From: Pontixanthobacter sp. CEM42
Lineage (GTDB): Bacteria; Pseudomonadota; Alphaproteobacteria; Sphingomonadales; Sphingomonadaceae
DNA length: 64,000 nucleotides
Direction of reading: 5' to 3'
Assembly (NCBI RefSeq): GCF_017812015.1
Contig: NZ_JADQTN010000001.1
Span: 288,501-352,500 of the forward strand
How positions within the stretch are numbered: position 1 is the first letter of the stretch; each line of letters opens with the position of its first letter. The notes under the pieces were generated by a model, which worked only from the letters and a program-made list of their open reading frames with translations, did not search any database and was not told the DNA's origin. Positions 35,208-43,169 of the stretch are shown here, one piece after another. The position numbers and the translations under genes were made by a program.

Positions 35208-37136
35208 TTATACGAGCGCTTCGCTCAAGCCTTTCACATGCTGCGCGCCTTCGACCAATTCTGCGGTCGATGCGGATACGGTGTCGCCGATAGGCTCCGA
35301 CCGGCCGCCCAGCCATTCCGCGAGGAAGTTCTCGGTCACCGCGTTGAACGCGATATTGTTGGCGGGATTGGCGAAACCGTGGCCTTCATCGGGGTAGAGG
35401 ACATAGGTCACTGGAATGCCTTTTTCCTTCATCGCGCCAACGATCTGGTCGCTCTCTGCCTGATTGACGCGCGGATCGTTTGCGCCTTGGCCGATCAGTA
35501 GAGGTTTCACGATATTGCCCGCGGAATTGAGCGGACTGCGCTCCTTCAACATCGCAAGGCCCTCTGGCGTATTGGGGTTGCCCATCCGCTCATGGAATTG
35601 CGCGATCATCGGCTCCCAGTAAGGCGGGATAGTCGCGAGCAATGTCTCGAGATTGGACGGGCCGACAATGTCGACGCCGCAAGCGAATATATCGGGCGTG
35701 AAGGTCAATCCGGCCAGCGTCGCATAGCCGCCATAGGACCCACCCATGATCGCGATTTTGTCTGCCTGCGCGATGCCTTTGTCGACCGCCCATTGGACTG
35801 CATCGATCAGATCATCATGCATCGTTTTGCCCCACTGCAAATCCGCAGCAGAGATGAAGTCTTTGCCGAAGCCGGTAGAGCCGCGGAAGTTCACGCTCAG
35901 CACTGCATAGCCACGATTGGCGAGCCATTGGTGGTACGAGTTGAAACCATAAGCATCGCGTGCCCATGGTCCGCCATGGACCAGCAGGACCATCGGAACG
36001 GGGTCGTCTGCGCCAGCCGGAGCGGTCAGATAAGACGGCAGCGTTAGACCATCGCGCGCTTTCAATTCCAACGTCTGCATCGGTTGCAATGGTGCGCCAA
36101 CCAGCTCTGGCCGACCGGTGTAGAAGTCGGTCAGCGTCTGCGCTTCGCGGTCATAAATATAGGTCTGCGCCGGCGCGGTCAGCGGATCGTTCCAGATGAT
36201 CCATTTGGTATCATCTTCGGTCCGGCTGGAGACGCCGAAATCGCCTTCCAGCTTCTCGCCGAGCCAGTCGAGCGATGCGCCGATATCGGGATCAATAGCG
36301 GTCCATTCGGTCGTCAGGTAAGTGAAGGAATAGGCCTGCACTTCGCCGGTTTTCGGATGGCCCATCACGCCGCCAATATCGGCCTTGTCATTTTCTGCAA
36401 TCAGGGTGCGTTCGCCGGTTTCGACATTGTGCGCAAACAGGGCGGCAGTGTTACGGCCGCGGCTGTCGATCCAATACATGATCGAACCGTCAGCGGTGAA
36501 GCCGGCGGGCTGGGTGGTTAGCGAATCTTCGAGGCCGGTGCTGTCGCTGGGTTCCTCTGCGATTGCACCATCAACAATCGGGAAGAAGTCCATTCCGCCT
36601 TCTGCATTGGGCGCGACCGCCAATCGCAGTTCCAGATTATCATCGGCCATAAATCCGGCATAGGCATCGTTCTGCTGGACTAATGTGAGTTCACCCGAAT
36701 TGAGATCGAGCAGATAGGCGTCGTGGAACCGCGCATCACGGTTGTTCAGCCCGATCAGGATTTTGTCACGGATGGTTTCGGATGATCCGATCATATCGAC
36801 GCGGGTATTTTCGAAATCGGTCAGAGTGCGCTCTTTGGCGGTGGCGATATCGATGCCGTAGAGCAGGAAATTTTCGTCGCCGCCCTTGTCTTGTATATAG
36901 AGTAGGCTCTGCGCATCGGGTGCCCAGAAATATTGCTGGATCGGGCGTTCCGTCGCGCTCGTCATTGCCTTGCCGGCAGCGGGTTCATCAGATGGAGCCA
37001 TCCACACATTCAGCACGCCATCGAGCGGTGCCAGCCAGCTGAGCCATCTTCCATCCGGGCTGATTTGCCCGCCCGCTTTGGTGGGATTGCCGAATAGATG
37101 TTCGCGCGGAATCAAGGGTGTTGTTTCAGTGGTCAT
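35208..37136 (-). CDS. S9 family serine peptidase (acylaminoacyl peptidase / prolyl oligopeptidase type)
   Basis: 642 residues from MTTETTPLIPREHLFGNP at 37136; no signal peptide. A beta-propeller region (about 20-370, repeated D-G-x-x-L/I-x-Y/F blades) precedes an alpha/beta hydrolase domain. The nucleophile elbow is IMGGSYGGYATL, the oxyanion lead VLLVHGGPWARD, and the catalytic His lies in PDEGHGFANPAN. It likely releases N-terminal dipeptides or acylated residues. It lies 38 bases before the SDR gene on the same strand. Confidence 0.93.
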   Translation of the reverse strand: MTTETTPLIPREHLFGNPTKAGGQISPDGRWLSWLAPLDGVLNVWMAPSDEPAAGKAMTSATERPIQQYFWAPDAQSLLYIQDKGGDENFLLYGIDIATAKERTLTDFENTRVDMIGSSETIRDKILIGLNNRDARFHDAYLLDLNSGELTLVQQNDAYAGFMADDNLELRLAVAPNAEGGMDFFPIVDGAIAEEPSDSTGLEDSLTTQPAGFTADGSIMYWIDSRGRNTAALFAHNVETGERTLIAENDKADIGGVMGHPKTGEVQAYSFTYLTTEWTAIDPDIGASLDWLGEKLEGDFGVSSRTEDDTKWIIWNDPLTAPAQTYIYDREAQTLTDFYTGRPELVGAPLQPMQTLELKARDGLTLPSYLTAPAGADDPVPMVLLVHGGPWARDAYGFNSYHQWLANRGYAVLSVNFRGSTGFGKDFISAADLQWGKTMHDDLIDAVQWAVDKGIAQADKIAIMGGSYGGYATLAGLTFTPDIFACGVDIVGPSNLETLLATIPPYWEPMIAQFHERMGNPNTPEGLAMLKERSPLNSAGNIVKPLLIGQGANDPRVNQAESDQIVGAMKEKGIPVTYVLYPDEGHGFANPANNIAFNAVTENFLAEWLGGRSEPIGDTVSASTAELVEGAQHVKGLSEALV

Positions 37137-37222
37137 AAGGTGTCGGCTTTCTGAGTGACTAGCTGGCGTGAACCTCAATATTGGGGCTCGGGCCGCGCAA
37201 TCAACCGACAAGGCTTATCCTG

Positions 37223-37840
37223 TCAGAGCGCCGGATTATCGTAACAATGCCACGAGAATATCGCGAGGGCACCGCGATGGGGGCTGTACTTCTCAGCCAA
37301 CGCGCGCGCTTCTTTTTCTGAAGGGCGTTCGGGCAGTTTTAGCAGTTTGTGCATCGCTGCCTGCACAGCCAGATCGCCAGCAGGCCAGATGTCGGGACGA
37401 CCCTCGGCGAACAGCAGATAAATCTCCGCTGACCAGCGCCCGATACCTTTAATGCGCGTGAGTTCAGCGATGGCGTCCTCATCATCTTCAGGCAAATTGT
37501 CGAGTTTCAGCTCCTCGCTCACTACCAGCTCGCACAGCGACCGGGCGTAACCTTGCTTTTGCCGTGACAGGCCGCATGCACGCAGTGCGTCGAAATCGCG
37601 TGAGAGCAATTCGTCGGGTGCGATATCCTCGCCCAATTCGATCTCTAGCTTGTTCCACACGGATGCCGCCGCAGCGACGCTGACTTGCTGACCAACAATG
37701 GTGCGCAGCAAAGTCCGGTAGCCGGTCGGGCGGATGCGCGGTTCGGGATAGCCAGCGGCTTTCAAAGCTGCGCCAAAGGCGGGTTCTATCGCTGCGGCAT
37801 GGTCGACGCCCTGCTTGATCTGCTCCGTCGTCAATCCCAT
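37223..37840 (-). CDS. DNA-3-methyladenine glycosylase II (AlkA-type HhH-GPD)
   Basis: 205 residues, an HhH-GPD glycosylase without the N-terminal TBP-like domain of E. coli AlkA. The helix-hairpin-helix [18 protein letters not shown] is followed by the catalytic aspartate in [14 protein letters not shown]. The segment [21 protein letters not shown] fits the base-excision core. It removes alkylated purines from DNA. Confidence 0.92.
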   Translation of the reverse strand: MGLTTEQIKQGVDHAAAIEPAFGAALKAAGYPEPRIRPTGYRTLLRTIVGQQVSVAAAASVWNKLEIELGEDIAPDELLSRDFDALRACGLSRQKQGYARSLCELVVSEELKLDNLPEDDEDAIAELTRIKGIGRWSAEIYLLFAEGRPDIWPAGDLAVQAAMHKLLKLPERPSEKEARALAEKYSPHRGALAIFSWHCYDNPAL

Positions 37841-37935
37841 TTGCTGTCCCTATCGCTTGCAAAACGCGGTCCTGTCTTTTAGCAGCCGCGCAAATCGGCC
37901 ATTTCCGGCCTTCAAATATTCGGAGCCTGCTCATC

Positions 37936-38253
37936 ATGCCCAAGCTGATCGTCGTCAACCGTGATGGTGAAGAATCAACCGTAGAAGTCGGCGATGGCCT
38001 GACCGTGATGGAAGCTATCCGTGACAATGGCTTTGACGAATTGCTGGCGCTGTGCGGTGGCTGCTGCTCTTGCGCGACTTGCCATGTGCATGTCGATCCG
38101 GCGTTTGCAGAGAAGCTGCCAGAGATTAGCGAAGACGAAGATGATCTGCTGGAAAGTTCCGATCACCGCGCCGAAAATTCACGGCTCAGCTGTCAGGTGC
38201 CGTTTACCCAAGACCTCGACGGCCTGAAAGTGACCATCGCGCCAGAAGATTGA
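37936..38253 (+). CDS. 2Fe-2S ferredoxin (adrenodoxin type)
   Basis: 105 residues. Cluster ligands are C40, C46, C49 and C86: the loop [15 protein letters not shown] followed by RLSCQVPF. This is the vertebrate/bacterial-type ferredoxin serving P450s or Fe-S assembly. Two extra cysteines, C43 and C44, sit inside the cluster loop; one Cys there is common, two are less so. No P450 or reductase gene is adjacent. Confidence 0.94.
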   Translation: MPKLIVVNRDGEESTVEVGDGLTVMEAIRDNGFDELLALCGGCCSCATCHVHVDPAFAEKLPEISEDEDDLLESSDHRAENSRLSCQVPFTQDLDGLKVTIAPED

Positions 38254-38257
38254 GTCT

Positions 38258-38491
38258 GTTTGTTTAGGCCCTCAGTTGCCGGGCGGAATGCATCCGCATT
38301 CCTTGGCTACCTCGCATAAGCTCGGGCGGCCGGTCGGCCTTGCGGTCAGCTAGTCGCTGACCGTTCCATTCCAAGCGATCAGCATTGCGCCGGTTCTTGG
38401 TCACGGCAGTCAGCGCACGACTGTGCGCCGCCCGGTAGGGCGGAAGCCTAAGTGAGCGGATGCGAACGCCGGCGCCTGAGGCTAAACAAAC
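38258..38491. repeat. Hairpin-rich inverted-repeat element, about 235 bp
   Basis: Outer arms GTTTGTTTAG (38258-38267) and CTAAACAAAC (38482-38491) are perfect inverses, extended by CCTCAG/CTGAGG with a small bulge. Inside are five stem-loops: GGAATGC/GCATTCC (38285-38302), GGCCG/CGGCC (38328-38339), CGGTCAGC/GCTGACCG (38343-38363), GCGCAC/GTGCGC (38413-38428) and CCGCCC/GGGCGG (38428-38443). The whole could fold as a multi-armed structure. It may be an interspersed intergenic repeat or MITE-like element, or a structured RNA. Confidence 0.65.
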
Positions 38492-38523
38492 AACTCTAAC
38501 CCCCGTAGTTGAACTGCGTTGAA

Positions 38524-38537
38524 CTGGTGCGCACCAG
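38524..38537. promoter_or_regulatory. Perfect palindrome just upstream of cysK
   Basis: CTGGTGCGCACCAG is a 14-bp perfect palindrome ending 17 bases before the cysK ATG. It could be an operator, or a hairpin in the mRNA leader that would hinder ribosome access. Confidence 0.4.
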
Positions 38538-38554
38538 CACCTAATTCACTCACC

Positions 38555-39565
38555 ATGATTACCAATATTCCGCGCAAAGACGCGATTGAACTGATCGGCA
38601 ATACGCCGCTGGTGCTGCTGCAAGCGGCCAGTGAAGCGGCGGGTTGCGAAATTTACGGCAAGTGCGAATTCGCCAATCCCGGTGCGTCGGTCAAAGACCG
38701 CGCTGCGCTGGGCATTATCCGCGATGCCGAAGCCAGCGGCGAGCTCAAATCGGGCGGCACGATTGTCGAGGGTACGGCGGGCAATACCGGTATCGGGATT
38801 GCGCTCGTGGCCAATGCGCTTGGCTACAAGACCATCATCGTGATGCCGGACAACCAATCCAAAGAGAAGATGGATACGCTGCGAGCCTTGGGTGCCGAAC
38901 TCGTTCTGGTTCCACCCACCAAATTCTCCGACTGCAACCATTTCGTGCACACCTCACGCCGTTTGGCCGAGGAAACAGATGGTGCGATTTGGGCCAACCA
39001 GTTCGACAACACAGCTAACCGCAAGGTCCATATCGAAACGACTGCCGCCGAAATCTGGGACCAGATGGAAGGCCGCGTTGATGGCTTCACCTGTGCTGCC
39101 GGAACCGGCGGCACGATTGCCGGTGTCGGTCTGGGTCTGAAAGAGCGCGATGAGAATGTGCAGATCGCACTGACCGATCCGCATGGCGCGGCGCTGTATA
39201 GTTACTACGCCGATGGCGAGCTCAAATCCGAAGGCAATTCGGTCGCTGAAGGCATCGGGCAGGGCCGGATCACCGGCAATCTCGAAGGCGCGCCAATTGA
39301 TACGCAGTTTCGCATTTCGGACGAGGAGGGCCTTGAATGGGTCGCTCGCTTGCTCCGCGAAGAGGGCATGTGTCTTGGCTTGTCATCGGGTATCAACGTT
39401 GCTGGCGCAGTTGCGCTGGGCAAGCAATTGGTTGCCGATGGGCGCGAAGATGCGCGCGTCGTGACTATTCTGTGCGACACAGGCTTCCGTTACCTTTCAA
39501 CGCTTTACAATGCGGAATGGCTCGCCTCGAAGGACTTGCCGGTTTTCGATTGGCTCAAGAGCTAA
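38555..39565 (+). CDS. cysK: Cysteine synthase A
   Basis: 336 residues from the ATG at 38555 (MITNIPRKDAIELIGNTPLV). O-acetylserine sulfhydrylase, PLP fold II. The PLP lysine is K47 in NPGASVKDRAAL, the substrate loop is EGTAGNTGIGIA, and the phosphate-binding loop is AAGTGGTIAGVG. Slightly longer than E. coli CysK because of a loop containing SYYADGELKSEGNSVAEG. It makes cysteine from O-acetylserine and sulfide. Confidence 0.94.
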   Translation: MITNIPRKDAIELIGNTPLVLLQAASEAAGCEIYGKCEFANPGASVKDRAALGIIRDAEASGELKSGGTIVEGTAGNTGIGIALVANALGYKTIIVMPDNQSKEKMDTLRALGAELVLVPPTKFSDCNHFVHTSRRLAEETDGAIWANQFDNTANRKVHIETTAAEIWDQMEGRVDGFTCAAGTGGTIAGVGLGLKERDENVQIALTDPHGAALYSYYADGELKSEGNSVAEGIGQGRITGNLEGAPIDTQFRISDEEGLEWVARLLREEGMCLGLSSGINVAGAVALGKQLVADGREDARVVTILCDTGFRYLSTLYNAEWLASKDLPVFDWLKS

Positions 39566-39610
39566 GCTGTTTCTCTTTGACTAAACTATCCGTTCGGCTA
39601 GATTCTGCGC

Positions 39611-39967
39611 ATGGCCAATCGTTTCATAAGCCGGATTTTGCACGGACCCGCTGACCAAGTGGATGCACCACTTGGCGGAACGCGGGCAGAGGCTATCCAG
39701 CGGCTTCAAGTCGGCTTATCCGGCATCGTTTTGATGATCATCCTTGTCGCTTTGGCAGATGTCGTAAGCGAACGGGCAGAGCAAACCGACGCGGCGAGCG
39801 TGCCCGAGGCAGCCGCCACAGTTGAACCGGAACCGGTTGAAGCGCCGCAAAGCGATCCACTGGCGGAGGCCGGTGTGGTTCCGGAACTGCCAGCGGAGCC
39901 AGAACCGAGCCCATCGCCGACGGCCAGCGTTCTGCGACAGGACATTCTGGTACCAGATGCGCAATAA
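39611..39967 (+). CDS. Small membrane protein, unknown function
   Basis: 118 residues: a basic N-terminus (MANRFISRILHG), one transmembrane helix (about 33-51, VGLSGIVLMIILVALADVV) and a long proline-, glutamate- and alanine-rich tail that would lie in the periplasm. No domain is recognised. It is 3 bases upstream of the next gene, so the two are likely an operon. Confidence 0.7.
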   Translation: MANRFISRILHGPADQVDAPLGGTRAEAIQRLQVGLSGIVLMIILVALADVVSERAEQTDAASVPEAAATVEPEPVEAPQSDPLAEAGVVPELPAEPEPSPSPTASVLRQDILVPDAQ

Positions 39968-39970
39968 AGC

Positions 39971-40747
39971 GTGACCGCACGAAAGCTTGCATCTCTCGCC
40001 ATTGCCGTAGCCGTTCTGATTGGCATCGCCGTTTGGACTTTTGCCCGCGCACCGGTCCCTGCCGATGATAATCAGCCAAAGCAAAGGCTTGGTCTAATGA
40101 CCTCGCTGCCGATCTATTGGAACGAAGCCGCCGGACTTGGCGAAATGCTCGCGGATGATCAGCACGAGCATTGGGTCAGGCAGCAGCTGGAGCAGCGGTT
40201 TGAACTGGTCCCGCTGGATATTCTGTCTGCGCCGGATAGACTCGAGCCGAACGATGAATTGGCTGATTTGGATCTGCTGCTGCTTGCGCAACCCAACGCT
40301 CTCGCACCCGCTGATTTTGTCGCGCTCGACAATTGGGTAAAGGGCGGCGGCAAATTGCTATTGTTTGCTGACCCCATGCTGACCGAACATTCCGAGTTTG
40401 GCTTGGGCGATCGCCGCCGTCCGCAGGATATGGCCTTGCTCGGACCAGTCCTGATGCGTTGGGGGTTGCCGCAATTCTATGATGAGGATCAGCCAGATAC
40501 GCCGCGCCTCGTCACATACGGCGACACCGCGATCCCGCTCCACAATGCGGGGCGGTTCGAAATTCTGCCTGCTGAGACAGCGACCTGTGAACTGCTGTCT
40601 GAGCGAGTCATTGCCTACTGTGCTATCGGGCAAGGCTCAGCTTTGATCGTGTCCGATGCTGCGGTGCTGGAGCATGAGGCCGATTCAGCAATTGCTGGCG
40701 AAGCGTTGGAAAAGCTGCTAAAAAATGCGTTCAATTCGGCCCAATGA
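39971..40747 (+). CDS. GldG/DUF4350-like membrane-anchored protein
   Basis: 258 residues with a GTG start at 39971. An N-terminal signal-anchor (LASLAIAVAVLIGIAVWTFA) is followed by a periplasmic domain of the glutamine-amidotransferase-like fold seen in GldG and DUF4350 proteins: LDLLLLAQPNALAPADFVAL then WVKGGGKLLLFADP. Such proteins often accompany ABC transporters or peptidoglycan genes, but none of the usual ABC genes is next to it. It is the last gene before the mraZ regulatory region. Confidence 0.7.
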   Translation: MTARKLASLAIAVAVLIGIAVWTFARAPVPADDNQPKQRLGLMTSLPIYWNEAAGLGEMLADDQHEHWVRQQLEQRFELVPLDILSAPDRLEPNDELADLDLLLLAQPNALAPADFVALDNWVKGGGKLLLFADPMLTEHSEFGLGDRRRPQDMALLGPVLMRWGLPQFYDEDQPDTPRLVTYGDTAIPLHNAGRFEILPAETATCELLSERVIAYCAIGQGSALIVSDAAVLEHEADSAIAGEALEKLLKNAFNSAQ

Positions 40748-41128
40748 CAAGCTGCGATACAGCTCCAGAATCGCTTTGGGGATTTCAGGGGTGAGACGCC
40801 CGATTTCGGAGTCTCGGTGCCTATTTTTCGGGGATTTCACGGGGAATTGCCGGGATATCGTGGTTTTTCAGGGGCAAGTAGGGTGTTATTGGGAGTGGCA
40901 TTAAGGATATTATCTCTTTAATAACAGTAGTTTAACGAGTAATCCCAAAATATCCCTTAATTTTCCCTAGCATCCCGCGTTTTCGCGGGTTATCACCGCT
41001 TTCCATCAGACATTGAGTCTCCTGCTGCGTTTCACATTCGTGAGGCGAGCTGCCCGTGCCTATGCGCGGGCGGAAGCGGGGAAGATGTGTCTGGAGAATG
41101 TGGTTGAACCAAGGATTTGGGGGAAGAA
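40748..41128 (+). promoter_or_regulatory. mraZ regulatory region with opposed G-run arrays
   Basis: 381 bases without a gene. Forward G-runs start at 40778, 40788, 40830, 40841, 40852, 40871, 40881 and 40891, mostly 10-11 bases apart, including an exact direct repeat GGGGATTTCA (40778-40787, 40830-40839). C-runs (G-runs on the other strand) start at 40944, 40954, 40965 and 40974, 9-11 bases apart. Between them is an AT-rich stretch with TATTAT at 40908-40913. MraZ is known to bind G-containing direct repeats at about one helical turn, so these are very likely MraZ boxes controlling the dcw cluster. Confidence 0.75.
40974..40989 (+). promoter_or_regulatory. Leader hairpin upstream of mraZ
   Basis: CCCGCG-TTTT-CGCGGG is a perfect 6-bp stem with a T4 loop. 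It overlaps the last C-run of the MraZ-box array. No T-tract follows, so it is not a standard terminator; it could be an mRNA leader structure. Confidence 0.45.
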
Positions 41129-41653
41129 GTGGCGGAAGCGCGTCACAGTTACAGCGGACAGGCCTTGACCCTTCTGGGGGACAAGGACCGCTTCGTTATA
41201 CCTCCCGAATTCCGCAAAATCGTCCGCGCCTCCAGCGATGATAAACGCATCCTGTGCCTCGCCAAACATGACCGTTGGGATTGCCTGGTCGGTTTCGGCC
41301 TATCGCGTCAGGAGGAGCTTGAAGCGCAGTTAGACCGCGAAGAAGATGCGGCGCTTCGGCTCGGCCGCGACTATGATCGCGAGCTGCGTTCCAACTTGCT
41401 GTTTGGTTTTGAGCGTATTCCGTTCGATGAGAGCGGCCGTTTCACCATGCATGATTACCTTCGCAAAGACGGTGGTATCGAGGACATGCTGTTCTTCCGT
41501 GGCGCTGGGCAATCCTTCACCGTTTGGAACCCCGCCATTCTCGACCGGCAGGGCAGCGAGTGGAATCCGGTTAAGTCCAGCTGTGCCGGTTTGGTCAAAG
41601 AGGCCGAGGCCAAGAGCCAAAAGAAGGGCCAGAAAAAGGGGGCGCGCAAATGA
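41129..41653 (+). CDS. mraZ: Transcriptional regulator MraZ
   Basis: 174 residues from the GTG at 41129, which has GGGGGAAG just upstream. Two SpoVT/AbrB-like half-domains: [19 protein letters not shown] (about 12-30) and [19 protein letters not shown] (about 95-113), the D-x-K/R-x-R-x-x-(I/M)-P and G-R-(I/F) patterns. MraZ forms ring oligomers and represses its own operon. The C-terminus has a lysine-rich tail ([13 protein letters not shown]). It overlaps rsmH by four bases. Confidence 0.93.
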   Translation: MAEARHSYSGQALTLLGDKDRFVIPPEFRKIVRASSDDKRILCLAKHDRWDCLVGFGLSRQEELEAQLDREEDAALRLGRDYDRELRSNLLFGFERIPFDESGRFTMHDYLRKDGGIEDMLFFRGAGQSFTVWNPAILDRQGSEWNPVKSSCAGLVKEAEAKSQKKGQKKGARK

Positions 41654-42615
41654 TCGCTGCTTCCCACGATGCACCGCATGTGCCGGTCCTGCTGAAAGAA
41701 GTCGTCGACGCGCTCGCTCCAAAGCGGGGTGCTGTCATTATCGACGCCACCTTCGGCGCTGGCGGATATACCCGTGCGCTCCTGGATGCAGGTGCAACTG
41801 TGCATGCGTTTGACCGCGATCCCGATGCGATTTCCAGCGGATCGAAGTGGCCCGAAACTCAGGAGCAACCGCCCCGTCTGGTGCTGCACGCGCGCCGTTT
41901 CTCCGAGATGGTTACGGCAATGGCAGAGGCTGGAGTGTCCCGAATTGACGGTATCACGATGGATATTGGCGTATCTTCGATGCAGCTTGATCAAGCTGAG
42001 CGCGGCTTTGCATTCTCATCCGATGGCCCGCTCGATATGCGGATGTCGCAGGACGGTGAGAGCGCTGCCGATTTCCTGAATTCTGCTGAAGAAAACACTA
42101 TCGCTGACGTACTCTACCAATATGGCGAGGAGCGTCAGTCGCGCCGCGTGGCCCGCGCAATCGTTGCCGCGCGTCCGCTCGAAACGACCGGCGATCTGGC
42201 TCGCATTGTCCGCAAAGCGTTGGGCTATCGCGCAGATGCGCAATCGAAGCGTGCACCCAAAGATCCGGCAACGCGCAGCTTTCAGGCGGTTCGCATCCAT
42301 GTGAATGCGGAACTTGAAGAATTGAAAGAAGGTCTGGCTGCTGCCGAGCAATTGCTGGGTGAGGGCGGGCGGCTGGCCGTGGTCAGCTTCCACAGCCTCG
42401 AAGATCGTATCGTGAAGCGGTATCTGAAAGACGCATCAGGCGGCACTGGAGGTTCACGCTATCTGCCGGAAGTCGAGCAGGCGCCTGCGATCTACGGCAC
42501 AATTTCCAAAGCGATCAAAGCGGGCGATGCAGAGGTCAATGACAACCCGCGCGCGCGCTCTGCAATTCTGCGCCATGCAATCCGGACCGATGCTCCGGCA
42601 AGGGTAGCGGCATGA
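41650..42615 (+). CDS. rsmH: 16S rRNA (cytosine-1402-N4)-methyltransferase
   Basis: 321 residues. [13 protein letters not shown] and [16 protein letters not shown] are the SAM-binding start of RsmH/Mra[22 protein letters not shown] and [18 protein letters not shown] are the other family signatures. It methylates C1402 in the ribosomal decoding centre and always travels with mraZ and ftsL in dcw clusters. Overlaps of four bases on both sides. Confidence 0.96.
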   Translation: MIAASHDAPHVPVLLKEVVDALAPKRGAVIIDATFGAGGYTRALLDAGATVHAFDRDPDAISSGSKWPETQEQPPRLVLHARRFSEMVTAMAEAGVSRIDGITMDIGVSSMQLDQAERGFAFSSDGPLDMRMSQDGESAADFLNSAEENTIADVLYQYGEERQSRRVARAIVAARPLETTGDLARIVRKALGYRADAQSKRAPKDPATRSFQAVRIHVNAELEELKEGLAAAEQLLGEGGRLAVVSFHSLEDRIVKRYLKDASGGTGGSRYLPEVEQAPAIYGTISKAIKAGDAEVNDNPRARSAILRHAIRTDAPARVAA

Positions 42616-43169
42616 TGAGCGCTGGTAGCCGTCTCCGTCAGATCGGTTGGTTCGTTGCGCTCAGCATTTGCGTAACGGGTTTCGTCGCGCTGACATTCCG
42701 CGTGAATGCGGTGAAAAGCGAAGTGCGTTTGGCTGAACGGACAATCGTTGCGCTGGAGCGCGAAAAGCTGCTGCTTGAAACAGAATTCCAGACGCGCGCC
42801 AACCAACAGCAACTTGCCAATTGGAACCGCGTCGAGTTCGGCTATCAAGCGCCGAAGGCTGATCAATATCTTGAGAACGAGCGTGAGCTTGCCAGCCTGG
42901 GCATGCCGCGCGCTGTTGGCGCACCTGATCCGATCCGTGTCGCAATGGCTCCGAAGGAAGCAGAGCAAGGCGGTTTCCCTGCTTTCGTCTCGCCGCTGAC
43001 TGGTCAGCCTGCCAATGCGGCTGAAGTCGTTGACAACGAGCCGGCTCAAGAGCGGCCGGAAACAGATGGTGATGACGGGCGTACGCCTATGTCAGCACCG
43101 CGCTCACTGTCCGAGCGTCTCGCAATCGACAACCCGCTGAGCGGCCCGATGGCGGAGGTCAGCGAATGA
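42612..43169 (+). CDS. ftsL: Cell division protein FtsL, with extended C-terminus
   Basis: 185 residues. One transmembrane helix (about 11-28) is followed by a heptad region ([27 protein letters not shown]) and the A-N-Q-Q-Q-L-A-N-W end of the coiled coil, as in FtsL, which joins FtsQ-FtsB to FtsW-FtsI. Unusual is a further 105-residue extension rich in Pro, Ala and Glu, making it longer than most FtsL proteins. The position between rsmH and ftsI supports the assignment despite weak sequence conservation in this family. Confidence 0.8.
   Translation: MMSAGSRLRQIGWFVALSICVTGFVALTFRVNAVKSEVRLAERTIVALEREKLLLETEFQTRANQQQLANWNRVEFGYQAPKADQYLENERELASLGMPRAVGAPDPIRVAMAPKEAEQGGFPAFVSPLTGQPANAAEVVDNEPAQERPETDGDDGRTPMSAPRSLSERLAIDNPLSGPMAEVSE

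Larger units (their letters stand above)
38254..38554. other. Gene-free spacer between ferredoxin and cysK
   Basis: No ORF of coding character. Most of it is a hairpin-rich inverted-repeat element (next entry), followed by about 30 AT-rich bases and a perfect palindrome before cysK. Confidence 0.7.

Noticed and set aside
38254-38554. tRNA or known riboswitch in the hairpin-rich spacer
   Set aside because: The stem-loops do not have tRNA arm lengths or a T-loop sequence, and no known riboswitch core before cysK was recognised.
40778-40976. CRISPR-like regularly spaced repeats
   Set aside because: The repeated unit is only 3-4 G bases at helical spacing, with no long repeat or spacer; operator boxes explain it better.
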